Shown: one piece after another, positions 52,493 to 62,366 of the stretch
Layout: each line of letters begins with the position of its first letter
How positions within the stretch are numbered: position 1 is the first letter of the stretch
DNA from: Lachnospiraceae bacterium UBA4631
GTDB lineage: Bacteria; Bacillota; Clostridia; Lachnospirales; Lachnospiraceae
NCBI GenBank assembly: GCA_002406015.1
Contig: DHMX01000014.1
Location: 124,001 to 188,000 of the forward strand
Direction: 5' to 3'
Length of the DNA: 64,000 bases
Notes under the pieces: model-generated
Seen by the model: only the letters and a program-made list of their open reading frames with translations
Told to the model about the DNA's origin: nothing
Databases searched by the model: none
Program-made: the position numbers and the translations under genes

Positions 52493-55264
52493 ATGGCTCA
52501 GAATAAGAAGGGCAGAAGGACACAGACAACTGCAAAGAAGAATCAGGCAGGAAGCACAAGAGGTACACAGGAAACGGGATTTCGCTATGAAATTCTTTTG
52601 ATTGTAGCACTTGCGGTTGCAATATTTTTGGAAATCAGTAATTTCGGTGCCTGCGGCAGCATCGGAAATGCAATCAGCGGTTTTTTGTTCGGTGTATTCG
52701 GCTGGATAGAATACGGACTGCCGATTCTGGTATTTGTCGGGATGGCATTTTTGTTTGCAAATGGTTTCTCTCCGGTTGCCATTCGTAAGACGGTATATGC
52801 GGCAGTTTTGTGTCTGGACATTTCCATGATTGCACAATTGATTGTAAAGCTGCCGGAACGTGTTACGCTTGGTGGATTATATATGACAGCATTGAAAGAA
52901 AAGTCGGGCGGCGGTTTTATCGGCGGCGGTCTGACATTTTTGCTGCAAAGCGGTATCGGTGTTGCCGGAACGTGGCTGGTTGTAATTGTGCTTGCAGTGG
53001 TTATGGTGATTCTTTTAACGGAGAAATCAGTAATTAAATTATTGCAGAAAAGCGGTGTCCGCCTGATGGATGGCTTTGAGGAAGCCAAGCAGCAGGGACA
53101 GGAATATCAGGAGCGGAGAAAAGAAGAACGAAATACGCTGGAGGAAATCCGGGCAGCAAAGCGGGCAGAACGGGAAATTGCCAGACAGGAACAGCGTGAA
53201 AAGGCTAAGAATGAGCTGGAGTTAAAACGGGAAGCCGCCAGACAAGAGCAGGAGCGGAGAAAAGAAGCGGCAGAAAAGGAAAAGGCAAAAGAAGAATTAG
53301 AGAAGGAAGCAGCGGTCAGCACACAGGAGCCGGAATATAACCGGTTCCAGCATAAAGTAAAGAAAGGGCTGTTTCGGAATCTGACGGTACTGCCGGAACA
53401 GGGACAGGAAGGAACGGTAAAGCAGGATACCTTCCGGAAAAAGGGAACGGCGAATCCGGAAGAAATTCATGAAATTACCATGACAATTGCAGACGTGGAC
53501 ATGGATATAGATATGGACATGGATGCAGATACAACGCTCAATCCGGATACAACTGTAAATGCAAATGCGACAATGCAGGTGGATATGACAGAGCTTTCGG
53601 CAAACAAGGAAAAAAAGCCGGAACAAAAACGCAGGGAAAAGCGGACCGTACAACCGGAAAACAAAACGAAAACAGCAGCTCCGGAAACGGTTGAAAAGCT
53701 ACAGCCGGTGCAGCAGACAGAACCTGTGGCTTCCACAAAGCCTGTTGTAAAAGAGAAAACAGCAGCCAGAAATCAGAACGGAACGGAACGGGATTATCAA
53801 TTTCCTCCATATGACCTTCTGCAAAAGGGCAAGGGCGGAAAGAAAAATAATGACGGCTACATACAGGAAACCATGCAGAAGCTTCAAAGTACCTTAGACA
53901 GCTTTGGAGTCAGGGCTACCATAACGGATTATAGCTGCGGACCGGCGGTTACAAGATTTGAATTGCAGCCGGAGCAGGGCGTGAAGGTCAGTAAGATTGT
54001 CGGTCTGGCAGACGATATTAAGTTAAATCTGGCGGCTTCGGATATTCGAATCGAGGCTCCGATTCCGGGAAAAGCAGCGGTTGGTATTGAAATTCCGAAT
54101 AAGGAAAATGTCGCAGTTATGTTCCGGGATTTAATTGAGGATGACAGCTTCGTGAAATTCCCGTCCGACATTGCATTTGCAGTCGGCAAGGATATTGGTG
54201 GACAGGTTATGGTTGCGGATATTGCAAAGATGCCGCATCTGCTGATTGCCGGAGCTACCGGTTCCGGTAAATCCGTATGTATTAATACGATTATTATGAG
54301 TATTTTATATAAGGCACATCCGGAGGATGTAAAGCTGATTATGATTGACCCGAAGGTTGTGGAATTAACGGCATATAATGGAATCCCGCATTTGTTGATT
54401 CCGGTTGTTACAGACCCGAAGAAGGCGGCAGGAGCCTTAAACTGGGCAGTAGTTGAAATGACAAAGCGGTATCAGTTATTTGCAGAATATAATGTGCGGA
54501 ACCTGAAGGGTTATAATAAGAAGGTTGAAGAGGTGCAGGCACAGGTAGGAGCGGAGGAAAGTGAATTAAAGAAGCTTCCGCAGATAGTTGTGATTGTGGA
54601 TGAGTTGGCGGATTTGATGATGGTAGCCCATGGAGAGGTAGAGGATGCCATTGTACGATTATCGCAGCTTGCAAGAGCGGCGGGCATCCATCTGGTGATT
54701 GCAACGCAGAGACCATCGGTAGACGTTATCACCGGCTTAATCAAAGCAAATGTACCGTCCAGAATTGCATTTGCAGTATCCTCACTGGTGGATTCGAGAA
54801 CTATTCTGGATATGGCAGGTGCGGAGAAGCTGTTGGGTAAGGGTGATATGCTGTTTTATCCAACCGGATTTCCGAAGCCGGTGCGTGTGCAGGGTGCATT
54901 TGTATCGGATGAAGAGGTCAGTGCGGTGGTAGAGTTCTTGAAAAATCAGGCAAAGGAAACCGCATACGATGCAGAAATTACGACGCAGATAGAGCAGGCA
55001 TCTGCCGGCTCCGACACAGTGACCGGTTCGGGAAGCACAGGACCGGAGCGGGATGAATATTTTATGGAAGCGGCAAAGGTAATTATAGAAAGTGACAAGG
55101 CATCTATCGGAATGTTGCAGCGGAGATTTAAGATTGGGTTTAATCGTGCGGCAAGAATTATGGACCAGTTGGCAGAAGCCGGTGTCGTAGGACCGGATGA
55201 AGGAACGAAGCCGAGAACCATTCTGATGTCTCCGGAGCAATTAGAGGAATTTATGGAAACTTGA
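52493..55264 (+). CDS. FtsK/SpoIIIE DNA translocase
   Basis: Membrane-anchored DNA pump for chromosome segregation at the division or sporulation septum. The 923 residues show four N-terminal membrane helices (about 25-185), a coiled-coil Arg/Glu/Ala linker (about 200-280), a low-complexity region with a DVDMDIDMDMDAD stretch at about 334-346, the motor with Walker A GATGSGKSVCI (about 586-596), Walker B IVVIVDELADLMM and ATQRPSVDVITGLIKAN, and a C-terminal winged-helix gamma domain (LQRRFKIGFNRAARIMD). FtsK and SpoIIIE roles cannot be separated from sequence, and no second copy is in view. Confidence 0.95.
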   Translation: MAQNKKGRRTQTTAKKNQAGSTRGTQETGFRYEILLIVALAVAIFLEISNFGACGSIGNAISGFLFGVFGWIEYGLPILVFVGMAFLFANGFSPVAIRKTVYAAVLCLDISMIAQLIVKLPERVTLGGLYMTALKEKSGGGFIGGGLTFLLQSGIGVAGTWLVVIVLAVVMVILLTEKSVIKLLQKSGVRLMDGFEEAKQQGQEYQERRKEERNTLEEIRAAKRAEREIARQEQREKAKNELELKREAARQEQERRKEAAEKEKAKEELEKEAAVSTQEPEYNRFQHKVKKGLFRNLTVLPEQGQEGTVKQDTFRKKGTANPEEIHEITMTIADVDMDIDMDMDADTTLNPDTTVNANATMQVDMTELSANKEKKPEQKRREKRTVQPENKTKTAAPETVEKLQPVQQTEPVASTKPVVKEKTAARNQNGTERDYQFPPYDLLQKGKGGKKNNDGYIQETMQKLQSTLDSFGVRATITDYSCGPAVTRFELQPEQGVKVSKIVGLADDIKLNLAASDIRIEAPIPGKAAVGIEIPNKENVAVMFRDLIEDDSFVKFPSDIAFAVGKDIGGQVMVADIAKMPHLLIAGATGSGKSVCINTIIMSILYKAHPEDVKLIMIDPKVVELTAYNGIPHLLIPVVTDPKKAAGALNWAVVEMTKRYQLFAEYNVRNLKGYNKKVEEVQAQVGAEESELKKLPQIVVIVDELADLMMVAHGEVEDAIVRLSQLARAAGIHLVIATQRPSVDVITGLIKANVPSRIAFAVSSLVDSRTILDMAGAEKLLGKGDMLFYPTGFPKPVRVQGAFVSDEEVSAVVEFLKNQAKETAYDAEITTQIEQASAGSDTVTGSGSTGPERDEYFMEAAKVIIESDKASIGMLQRRFKIGFNRAARIMDQLAEAGVVGPDEGTKPRTILMSPEQLEEFMET

Positions 55265-55342
55265 CATCTGCCAGGGAATTGAGTAGGATGGCATGTAGGT
55301 ATAGTAGCAGAATAAGGATAAAGGAAGCGTGAAAGGATAGTT

Positions 55343-57013
55343 ATGAAGACAGATATTGAAATTGCACAGGAAGCAGAGTTAAAGCCGATTCAGGATGTGG
55401 CGGCAAAACTGGGAATTGCACAGGATGATTTGGAGTTATACGGAAAATATAAGGCAAAGCTAAGCGATGAATTAATTGAGCAGATAGAAGGACGCACGAA
55501 TGGGAAACTGATATTGGTAACGGCAATCAATCCGACTCCGGCAGGAGAAGGAAAGACGACGATTACGGTTGGTCTGGGTGAAGCATTCGGACGGCTTAAT
55601 AAGCGTGCCGTGATTGCTTTGCGGGAGCCGTCACTGGGACCATGCTTTGGAATTAAAGGCGGTGCTGCCGGCGGTGGTTATGCACAGGTAGTGCCGATGG
55701 AGGATTTGAATCTTCATTTTACAGGAGATTTTCATGCAATTACCTCTGCCAATAACTTACTGGCAGCTATGCTTGATAATCATATGCAGCAGGGAAATGC
55801 ATTGGGAATCGACCCAAAGCAGATTGTATGGAAGCGGTGTCTGGATATGAATGACAGAGCCCTCAGAAATATTGTGATTGGTATGGGCGGAAAGATGGAT
55901 GGTGTTGTCAGACAGGATGGCTTCATTATTACGGTGGCATCTGAAATTATGGCAATCCTTTGTCTTGCCAAGGATTTACAGGATTTGTCAGAACGGCTCA
56001 GCCGGATTATAGTGGCATATACCTATCAGGGAGAACCGGTGACAGCCAAGGATTTACAGGCTGTGGGAGCTATGACGGTATTATTGAAGGATGCATTAAA
56101 GCCAAACCTGATTCAGACCTTGGAGCATACACCGGCAATTGTACATGGTGGGCCGTTTGCCAATATTGCACATGGCTGTAACAGTGTGCGGGCAACGAAA
56201 ACCGCATTGAAGCTGGCAGATTATGTGATTACGGAAGCAGGCTTTGGTGCCGATTTGGGTGCTGAGAAGTTTATGGATATTAAATGCAGACAGGCAGGCT
56301 TGAAGCCGGATGCGGTTGTACTGGTTGCAACGGTCAGAGCTTTAAAATACAATGGCGGAGTGGCAAAGGAAGATTTGGGACAGGAAAATATTGATGCACT
56401 CAGCCGGGGAATCGTGAATCTGGAAAAGCATATTGAGAACCTGAAGAAATTTGGTGTGCCGATTGTAGTAACCTTGAATCGGTTTGTAACAGATTCCGAA
56501 GCGGAACTGAGCTTTGTTAAGAACTTCTGTGAGGAGCGGGATTGTGATTTTGCTCTGGCAGAGGTCTGGGAAAAGGGCGGCGAAGGCGGTCTGGAACTGG
56601 CAGAGGCAGTTTTACACACACTGGAAAATAAGGAAAGTCATTATACACCGTTATATGATACGGAATTGTCACTGGAAGAAAAGATAGAGACAATCTCAAA
56701 AGAAATATATGGTGCAGGAAGTGTCAGCTACACACCTGCCGCAAAGAAGGCGATTGCCAGAATTACAGATTTGGGCTATGGAAATCTTCCAATCTGTATG
56801 GCAAAGAACCAGTATTCTTTATCCGATGACCCTAAGAAATTAGGCAGACCAAGCGGATTTGAAATTAATATCCGGGAGGTTTATGTGAGTGCGGGTGCAG
56901 GCTTCGTGGTAGCAATTACCGGTACAATTATGACAATGCCGGGATTGCCGAAGCATCCGGCGGCAGAACGAATCTGTGTCGATGAAACAGGAAAGACAAT
57001 AGGATTATTTTAA
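55343..57013 (+). CDS. fhs: Formate-tetrahydrofolate ligase
   Basis: ATP-dependent synthesis of 10-formyl-THF from formate. The 556 residues contain the P-loop-like TPAGEGKTTITVGL, EPSLGPCFGIKGGAAGGGYAQV, GDFHAITSANNLLAA and the TEAGFGADLGAEKF segment. Size and motifs are standard. It starts at ATG 55343 and is followed immediately by folD, giving a formyl-to-methenyl-to-methylene-THF route. A formate channel is encoded at 60335. Confidence 0.97.
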   Translation: MKTDIEIAQEAELKPIQDVAAKLGIAQDDLELYGKYKAKLSDELIEQIEGRTNGKLILVTAINPTPAGEGKTTITVGLGEAFGRLNKRAVIALREPSLGPCFGIKGGAAGGGYAQVVPMEDLNLHFTGDFHAITSANNLLAAMLDNHMQQGNALGIDPKQIVWKRCLDMNDRALRNIVIGMGGKMDGVVRQDGFIITVASEIMAILCLAKDLQDLSERLSRIIVAYTYQGEPVTAKDLQAVGAMTVLLKDALKPNLIQTLEHTPAIVHGGPFANIAHGCNSVRATKTALKLADYVITEAGFGADLGAEKFMDIKCRQAGLKPDAVVLVATVRALKYNGGVAKEDLGQENIDALSRGIVNLEKHIENLKKFGVPIVVTLNRFVTDSEAELSFVKNFCEERDCDFALAEVWEKGGEGGLELAEAVLHTLENKESHYTPLYDTELSLEEKIETISKEIYGAGSVSYTPAAKKAIARITDLGYGNLPICMAKNQYSLSDDPKKLGRPSGFEINIREVYVSAGAGFVVAITGTIMTMPGLPKHPAAERICVDETGKTIGLF

Positions 57014-57024
57014 GGAGGATGCAT

Positions 57025-57876
57025 ATGGCAAAGGTAATTGACGGAAAGGTCATCAGCAAACAGATTAAGGATGAGTTAAAAGAGCGGGTTGCCGAGTATC
57101 GTAAGCAGGGAATTGAAATTGCGTTAGCGGTCATTCAGGTAGGAAACGATGCGGCATCTACCGTATATGTGGGAAATAAGAAAAAGGCGTGTGAATATAT
57201 CGGAATCAAGTCCGTTGCCTATGAATTACCGGAGGAAACAACGGAAGAAGAGTTGTTGAAGATTATTCATACCTTAAATCAGGATGACAGCATCTACGGA
57301 ATCTTGGTACAGTTACCGGTGCCAAAGCACATAAACGAGAATCATATTATTCAGGCAATCGACCCGAAGAAGGATGTGGACGGGTTTCATCCGCAGAGTG
57401 TAGGAACCCTCAGTATCGGACAACCGGGCTTTGTATCCTGTACGCCGGCGGGAGTTATACAATTATTAAAGAGAAGCAATATTGAAATCGAAGGAAAAGA
57501 GTGCGTTATCATCGGAAGAAGTAATATTGTCGGAAAGCCGATGGCAATGCTTCTGTTGCGGGAAAACGGAACCGTTACGATATGTCATTCCAGAACAAAG
57601 GATTTGAAGGAGATAACCAGACGTGCGGATATTCTGGTGGTAGCAATCGGAAAGCCGAAAATGATAGATGCTTCTTATGTAAAAGAAGGGGCAGTTGTGA
57701 TTGATGTGGGAATCCACAGGGATGCAAACAACAAGCTGTGCGGAGATGTGGATTATGAATCCGTAGAGCCGGTTGCAAGTGCCATTACTCCGGTTCCGGG
57801 TGGTGTAGGTCCTATGACAATCGCAATGCTGATGCATAATTGTGTGGATGCGGTTCAGATTCGAGAGGCAAAGTAA
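57025..57876 (+). CDS. folD: Methylene-THF dehydrogenase/methenyl-THF cyclohydrolase FolD
   Basis: Bifunctional folate enzyme. About 283 residues with the substrate-site Tyr-Lys in STVYVGNKKKACE, YGILVQLPVPKHI, DVDGFHP and the NAD(P)-binding VIIGRSNIVGKPMAMLL and GGVGPMTIAML. ATG 57025 is set by AAGGAGG 6 bp upstream; ATG 57019 overlaps that site. Fifth-base spacing to fhs indicates one transcript. Confidence 0.96.
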   Translation: MAKVIDGKVISKQIKDELKERVAEYRKQGIEIALAVIQVGNDAASTVYVGNKKKACEYIGIKSVAYELPEETTEEELLKIIHTLNQDDSIYGILVQLPVPKHINENHIIQAIDPKKDVDGFHPQSVGTLSIGQPGFVSCTPAGVIQLLKRSNIEIEGKECVIIGRSNIVGKPMAMLLLRENGTVTICHSRTKDLKEITRRADILVVAIGKPKMIDASYVKEGAVVIDVGIHRDANNKLCGDVDYESVEPVASAITPVPGGVGPMTIAMLMHNCVDAVQIREAK

Positions 57877-57897
57877 GGAAATAACAGAGGATAGAAG

Positions 57898-59235
57898 ATG
57901 AACATATTATTTGTTTCCCTGGGCTGTGATAAAAATCTGGTAGACAGCGAGGTAATGTTAAATCTGTTAAAGAGGCATGGGTATAACATTACGAATGATG
58001 AGCAGGAAGCGGATGCAGCTGTTGTAAATACCTGTTGTTTTATCCATGATGCAAAGGAAGAAAGTATTAATACAATATTGGAGCTGGCTGAATTAAAAAA
58101 GACTGCACGCTTGCAGGCGTTAATCATAACCGGCTGTCTTGCACAGCGGTATCAGAAGGAAATCCAGACAGAAATACCGGAGGTAGATGCTATCTTAGGC
58201 TCTACTAATATTGATGACATTGTATCGGTGGTTGATGAAGCGTTACATGGCAGGAAGGTGGTCTGCTGTAAGGATATTCAATATCTGCCGCCGCATATGA
58301 CAGAGCGGACGGTTACAACCGGAACTGCCATGGCATATTTGAAAATTGCAGAAGGCTGCAGCAAACGCTGTACCTACTGTATTATTCCGTATTTACGGGG
58401 AAATTATAGAAGTATACCGATGGAGGATATTCTGGAAACGGCTGAACGGCTGGCACAGGAAGGGTATCAGGAGCTGGTGCTGGTTGCACAGGAAACTACG
58501 GTATACGGACAGGACTTGTATGGTGAGAAACGCTTGCCGGAATTATTGCGGAGATTATGCCGGCTGGAAGGGATTCAATGGATTCGTCTGTTGTATTGCT
58601 ATCCGGAGGAAATCACAGAGGAATTAATTCAGACAATGGCACAGGAGCCGAAGGTCTGCCATTACATTGATATGCCGATACAGCATTCCGAGGATGCCAT
58701 ATTAAAGGCAATGGGAAGAAGAACGAATCAGAAGCAGATTCGGGAAGTGGTAGACCAGCTACGACGTGCAGTACCGGATATTGCGATTCGGACAACCTTA
58801 ATTACAGGGTTTCCGGGAGAAACCAAGGAACAGCATGAGGCATTGCTTGATTTTGTAGATGAAATGGAGTTTGAACGCTTAGGTGTGTTTACCTACTCTC
58901 CGGAGGAAGGAACAAGAGCTGCCCAATATCCGAATCAGATAGAAGAAGCGGTAAAAAAGCAGCGACAGGCTGAGCTGATGGAGCTACAGCAGGAGGTTTC
59001 TTGTGACTTAAATAAGAACATGATAGGAGCATGCCTGCGGGTTTTGATTGAAGGGTATCTATACGAAGAAAATGTATATTTAGGACGCTCATATCGGGAA
59101 GCACCGGGAGTGGATGGATATATATTTGTTAATTCCGAGGAGGAACTGGTATCCGGAGATATGGTATCGGTTAAGATTACCGATGCAAATGAATATGATT
59201 TGATTGGAGAGGTAATATATGAATCTGCCGAATAA
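57898..59235 (+). CDS. rimO: Ribosomal protein S12 methylthiotransferase RimO
   Basis: Radical-SAM enzyme that methylthiolates the conserved Asp of ribosomal protein S12. The 445 residues have the N-terminal MTTase domain (FVSLGCDKNLVDSEVM with a cluster Cys, NTCCFIHDAKEES), the radical-SAM Cx3Cx2C site EGCSKRCTYCIIPYLRG and a C-terminal TRAM domain. The SLGCDKNLVDSE opening is RimO-type rather than MiaB or MtaB. It overlaps the pgsA start by 17 bp. Confidence 0.95.
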   Translation: MNILFVSLGCDKNLVDSEVMLNLLKRHGYNITNDEQEADAAVVNTCCFIHDAKEESINTILELAELKKTARLQALIITGCLAQRYQKEIQTEIPEVDAILGSTNIDDIVSVVDEALHGRKVVCCKDIQYLPPHMTERTVTTGTAMAYLKIAEGCSKRCTYCIIPYLRGNYRSIPMEDILETAERLAQEGYQELVLVAQETTVYGQDLYGEKRLPELLRRLCRLEGIQWIRLLYCYPEEITEELIQTMAQEPKVCHYIDMPIQHSEDAILKAMGRRTNQKQIREVVDQLRRAVPDIAIRTTLITGFPGETKEQHEALLDFVDEMEFERLGVFTYSPEEGTRAAQYPNQIEEAVKKQRQAELMELQQEVSCDLNKNMIGACLRVLIEGYLYEENVYLGRSYREAPGVDGYIFVNSEEELVSGDMVSVKITDANEYDLIGEVIYESAE

Positions 59236-59779
59236 ATTAACAATTTTCAGAGTAATATTGATTCCGTTTTTTCTGGTTGCATTAATGGTGCCGGGGATTC
59301 CGGCAGGAAAATGGATTGCGGTCGCAATTTTTATAATTGCCAGTCTGACAGACTTTTTTGACGGAAGAATTGCAAGAAAACAAAATCTGGTAACGGATTT
59401 TGGAAAATTTATGGACCCATTGGCAGACAAGCTGTTAGTCTGCTCTGCTATGATAGCGTTAATTGAATTACAGCGGATTCCGGCGTGGGTAGTAATTGTG
59501 ATTATAGCCAGAGAGTTTGTAATCAGCGGCTTCCGCCTGATTGCTTCGGATAATGGTATTGTAATTGCCGCCAGCTATTGGGGCAAATTCAAAACAACCT
59601 TCCAGATGCTGATGGTAATATTGTTGATTGTCAATTTAAGTGAGAATTTTCCGGCGGCAACTACAGGAATCACGATAGCAGAACAGATATTGATTTATGT
59701 ATCCTTACTGCTGACAATTATTTCCCTGATAGATTATCTGGTTAAGAACCGGTCAGTGCTGGCAAACGGAACAAAATAA
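59219..59779 (+). CDS. pgsA: CDP-diacylglycerol-glycerol-3-phosphate 3-phosphatidyltransferase
   Basis: Committed step to phosphatidylglycerol. The 186 residues form several membrane helices with the CDP-alcohol phosphotransferase motif DFFDGRIAR followed by GKFMDPLADK (DxxDGxxAR-x8-GxxxDxxxD). The start NLPNKLTIFRVILIPFF is typical of PgsA. It overlaps rimO and is followed by a CinA-like gene, the common rimO-pgsA-cinA order. Confidence 0.95.
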   Translation: MNLPNKLTIFRVILIPFFLVALMVPGIPAGKWIAVAIFIIASLTDFFDGRIARKQNLVTDFGKFMDPLADKLLVCSAMIALIELQRIPAWVVIVIIAREFVISGFRLIASDNGIVIAASYWGKFKTTFQMLMVILLIVNLSENFPAATTGITIAEQILIYVSLLLTIISLIDYLVKNRSVLANGTK

Positions 59780-59795
59780 GCGGTAGGTGAAGCAT

Positions 59796-60302
59796 ATGAA
59801 AATGAAGGAACCCCAGATTACACTGAAAGAAGGAAAACACATTGAGGAGCAGGTTGTAGAGCGGTTAAAGGAATTACAGTTGACGGTTACAACTGCCGAA
59901 TCCTGTACCGGCGGCTTGATTGCAGCCAGACTGGTGAATGTAGCGGGAGCCTCACAGGTGTTTGGAAGAGGCTTTGTCACATATGCGAATGAGGCAAAGG
60001 AAGAAGAGCTTGGAGTAAAGCATGAGACCTTACAGCAGCATGGAGCTGTATCAAAGCAGACGGTAAAGCAGATGGCAAGAGGTGCAGCCGCACATGGAAA
60101 AGCAGATGTAGCCATTGCGGTTACCGGATTGGCAGGACCGGATGGCGGAACGAAGGAAAAACCGGTAGGTCTGGTCTATGTTGGAATTTTCTATAAGGAT
60201 AAGGTATACTGGCAGGAATTTCACTTCAAGGGAAATCGCTCCACAATTCGGGAACTGACGGTTGTAAACAGTTTGCAAAATGTGTTGCGTGTGTTACAAT
60301 AA
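59796..60302 (+). CDS. CinA C-terminal domain protein (PncC-type nicotinamide-nucleotide amidase)
   Basis: About 168 residues matching only the C-terminal domain of CinA: TTAESCTGGLIAARLVNVAG (catalytic Ser region), GFVTYANEAKEE, and GLAGPDGGTKEKPVGLVYVG. Stand-alone versions deamidate NMN to nicotinate mononucleotide in pyridine salvage. The N-terminal COG1058 domain of full CinA is absent. ATG 59796 follows AGGTGA by 5 bp. In many Firmicutes full-length cinA occupies this place, so this is a natural shortened form. Confidence 0.9.
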   Translation: MKMKEPQITLKEGKHIEEQVVERLKELQLTVTTAESCTGGLIAARLVNVAGASQVFGRGFVTYANEAKEEELGVKHETLQQHGAVSKQTVKQMARGAAAHGKADVAIAVTGLAGPDGGTKEKPVGLVYVGIFYKDKVYWQEFHFKGNRSTIRELTVVNSLQNVLRVLQ

Positions 60303-60334
60303 ACTGATTTATAAAAAGAGAAGGAGATATACGG

Positions 60335-61198
60335 ATGGAAAATATCTATAATACACCCGCGGAAACCATAGACGGAAATATAAAGGCAGGTGTTACAAAA
60401 GCAAACTTAAATATCTGGAAAATGATTTTTATGGGAGTTATGGCAGGAGCCTTTATTGCATTGGGTGGAGAAGCCTCCAATGTAGCCGTACATAATATTG
60501 CAAATGTAGGCATTGCAAGACTTGTGGCAGGTCTGATATTCCCGGTCGGTCTGATGATGATTGTATTGGTCGGAGGAGAATTGTTTACCGGTAACTGTTT
60601 GCTGATTATGGATATTATGGACAAAAAGGTAACGGTATGGCAGGTAGTAAAGAATCTGGTGGTGGTCTATTTCAGCAATATGCTGGGAGCATTTCTGGTG
60701 ACGGCACTTACCTTTTTCTCCGGACAGTGGAATTATTCTTCCGGACTGTTGGGAGCGTATACCATTAAGGTTGCGTTGGGAAAATGTGACCTTGACTTTT
60801 CAGCCGCATTTGCATCCGGTGTCCTTTGTAATATTTTAGTATGTATTGCAATCCTGATGGCAGGAACCGCAAAGGATATTATTGGAAAGCTGTTTGCCAT
60901 CCTGTTTCCGATTATGGCATTTGTAACCTCCGGCTTTGAACACTGTGTTGCAAATATGTTCTATATTCCGGCAGGGCTTCTGGCGGCTACAAATCCTGCA
61001 TATGTGCAGGCGGCAGAGGAAGCATATGGTATAACAGCAAATCAGATTCATGAAACCTTATCCCTGACCGGCTACCTCAGTAATTTAGGTCCTGTTACAT
61101 TGGGAAATATTGTGGGTGGCATGGTTTGCGTCGGTATAGTATTCTATGAGATAAATAAGAGTAAGTTTTGTAATCCGCCGAAAAAGAATGACGATTAA
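60335..61198 (+). CDS. Formate/nitrite transporter family channel (FocA-like)
   Basis: A 287-residue FNT-family pentameric channel with six membrane helices. The sequence MGVMAGAFIALGGEAS, LIFPVGLMMIVLVGGELFTGN, LGAFLVTALTFF and AFVTSGFEHCVANM carries the family signatures, including the central SGFEHCVANM His. Nearby fhs and folD and a fermentative lifestyle make formate the likely substrate; nitrite or hydrosulfide cannot be excluded. Start ATG 60335 with AAGGAG upstream. Confidence 0.93.
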   Translation: MENIYNTPAETIDGNIKAGVTKANLNIWKMIFMGVMAGAFIALGGEASNVAVHNIANVGIARLVAGLIFPVGLMMIVLVGGELFTGNCLLIMDIMDKKVTVWQVVKNLVVVYFSNMLGAFLVTALTFFSGQWNYSSGLLGAYTIKVALGKCDLDFSAAFASGVLCNILVCIAILMAGTAKDIIGKLFAILFPIMAFVTSGFEHCVANMFYIPAGLLAATNPAYVQAAEEAYGITANQIHETLSLTGYLSNLGPVTLGNIVGGMVCVGIVFYEINKSKFCNPPKKNDD

Positions 61199-61227
61199 CA
61201 GAAGGACAGAAAGGAAGGCATGACAAA

Positions 61228-62256
61228 ATGGCAATTCATTTAGTGAAAAAAATTCCAACAGCGAAGGAGTTACAGGAAGAAATTCCAATGACGGCAGAAT
61301 TAAAGAAGGTAAAGGAGGAGCGGGATCGGATGATTCGACAGGTATTTGTCGGAGAATCGGATAAGTTTATTATGGTAATCGGACCTTGTTCCGCCGATAA
61401 CGAGACTGCGGTACTGGATTATGTAACGAGACTTGCAAAGTTGCAAGAGGAAGTAAAGGATAAAATATTAATTATTCCGAGAATTTATACCAATAAGCCA
61501 AGAACCACCGGTGCGGGCTATAAGGGTATGCTGCATCAGCCTGACCCGGAAAAGGCACCGGATATGTATGAAGGTGTAAAGGCAATCCGGAAAATGCATA
61601 TTGATGCAATTGCGGCAACCGGATTAACCGCAGCAGATGAAATGCTGTACTCCGAGAATTGGCAGTATCTGGAGGATATTCTTTCCTATGTGGCAATCGG
61701 AGCAAGAAGTGTAGAGGACCAGCAGCATCGGATTGTGACTTCCGGTATGGATGTTCCGGTAGGTATGAAGAACCCGACAAGCGGGGATTTAACCGTTATG
61801 ATGAATTCCTGTATGGCAGGTCAGATGAAGCATACCTTCTTATATACCGGCTGGGAAGCAAAGACCGACGGAAATGATTTGGTGCATTGTATCTTAAGAG
61901 GTGCCGTAAATAAGCATGGTCAGTCCATTTCCAATTATCATTATGAGGACTTGATGATGTTAGTAGAGCTGTATCATAAGTTTGAATTAAAGAATCCGGC
62001 TTGTATCGTGGATGCAAACCATAATAATTCCGGAAAGCAATGGGCAGAGCAGCCTAGAATTGTAAAAGAAGTATTACACAGTATGCGGCATTCTGCGGAC
62101 ATTCGGAAATTAGTAAAGGGTGTTATGGTGGAAAGCTACATTGAAAACGGAAATCAGCCGGTAGACGGAGGATGTTACGGTAAATCCATTACAGACCCTT
62201 GCCTCGGCTGGGAATTATCCAGAGAACTGGTATTAGAGGTTGCGGATTTATTGTAG
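61228..62256 (+). CDS. 3-deoxy-7-phosphoheptulonate synthase, type I
   Basis: First step of the shikimate pathway, condensing PEP and erythrose 4-phosphate. The 342 residues show MVIGPCSADNE, the PRIYTNKPRTTGAGYKG segment, GARSVEDQQHR, CIVDANHNNSGKQ and SYIENGNQPVDGG, all typical of AroF/AroG/AroH-type enzymes. No separate chorismate-mutase domain is fused. It is likely to be feedback-regulated by an aromatic amino acid, but the effector cannot be read reliably. Confidence 0.95.
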   Translation: MAIHLVKKIPTAKELQEEIPMTAELKKVKEERDRMIRQVFVGESDKFIMVIGPCSADNETAVLDYVTRLAKLQEEVKDKILIIPRIYTNKPRTTGAGYKGMLHQPDPEKAPDMYEGVKAIRKMHIDAIAATGLTAADEMLYSENWQYLEDILSYVAIGARSVEDQQHRIVTSGMDVPVGMKNPTSGDLTVMMNSCMAGQMKHTFLYTGWEAKTDGNDLVHCILRGAVNKHGQSISNYHYEDLMMLVELYHKFELKNPACIVDANHNNSGKQWAEQPRIVKEVLHSMRHSADIRKLVKGVMVESYIENGNQPVDGGCYGKSITDPCLGWELSRELVLEVADLL

Positions 62257-62282
62257 ACCTCGTAGAAATATAGCTATTTTAC

Positions 62283-62311
62283 TTGGAATTTTCTGGTACA
62301 TGATGTAAAAT
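62283..62311 (+). promoter_or_regulatory. Predicted promoter of the DUF1015 gene
   Basis: TTGGAA (62283-62288) and TAAAAT (62306-62311), 17-bp spacing, 56 bp before the ATG at 62367. Confidence 0.6.
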
Positions 62312-62366
62312 GGTACTATCTGTATATGTATTTAACGGAAGAAATATGCAAAGGAGACAGTGAAAC

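Noticed and set aside
53107..53322. Minus-strand Ser/Ala-rich open frame opposite the FtsK linker
   Set aside because: Shadow of the Arg/Glu/Ala coiled-coil codons; no initiation signal.
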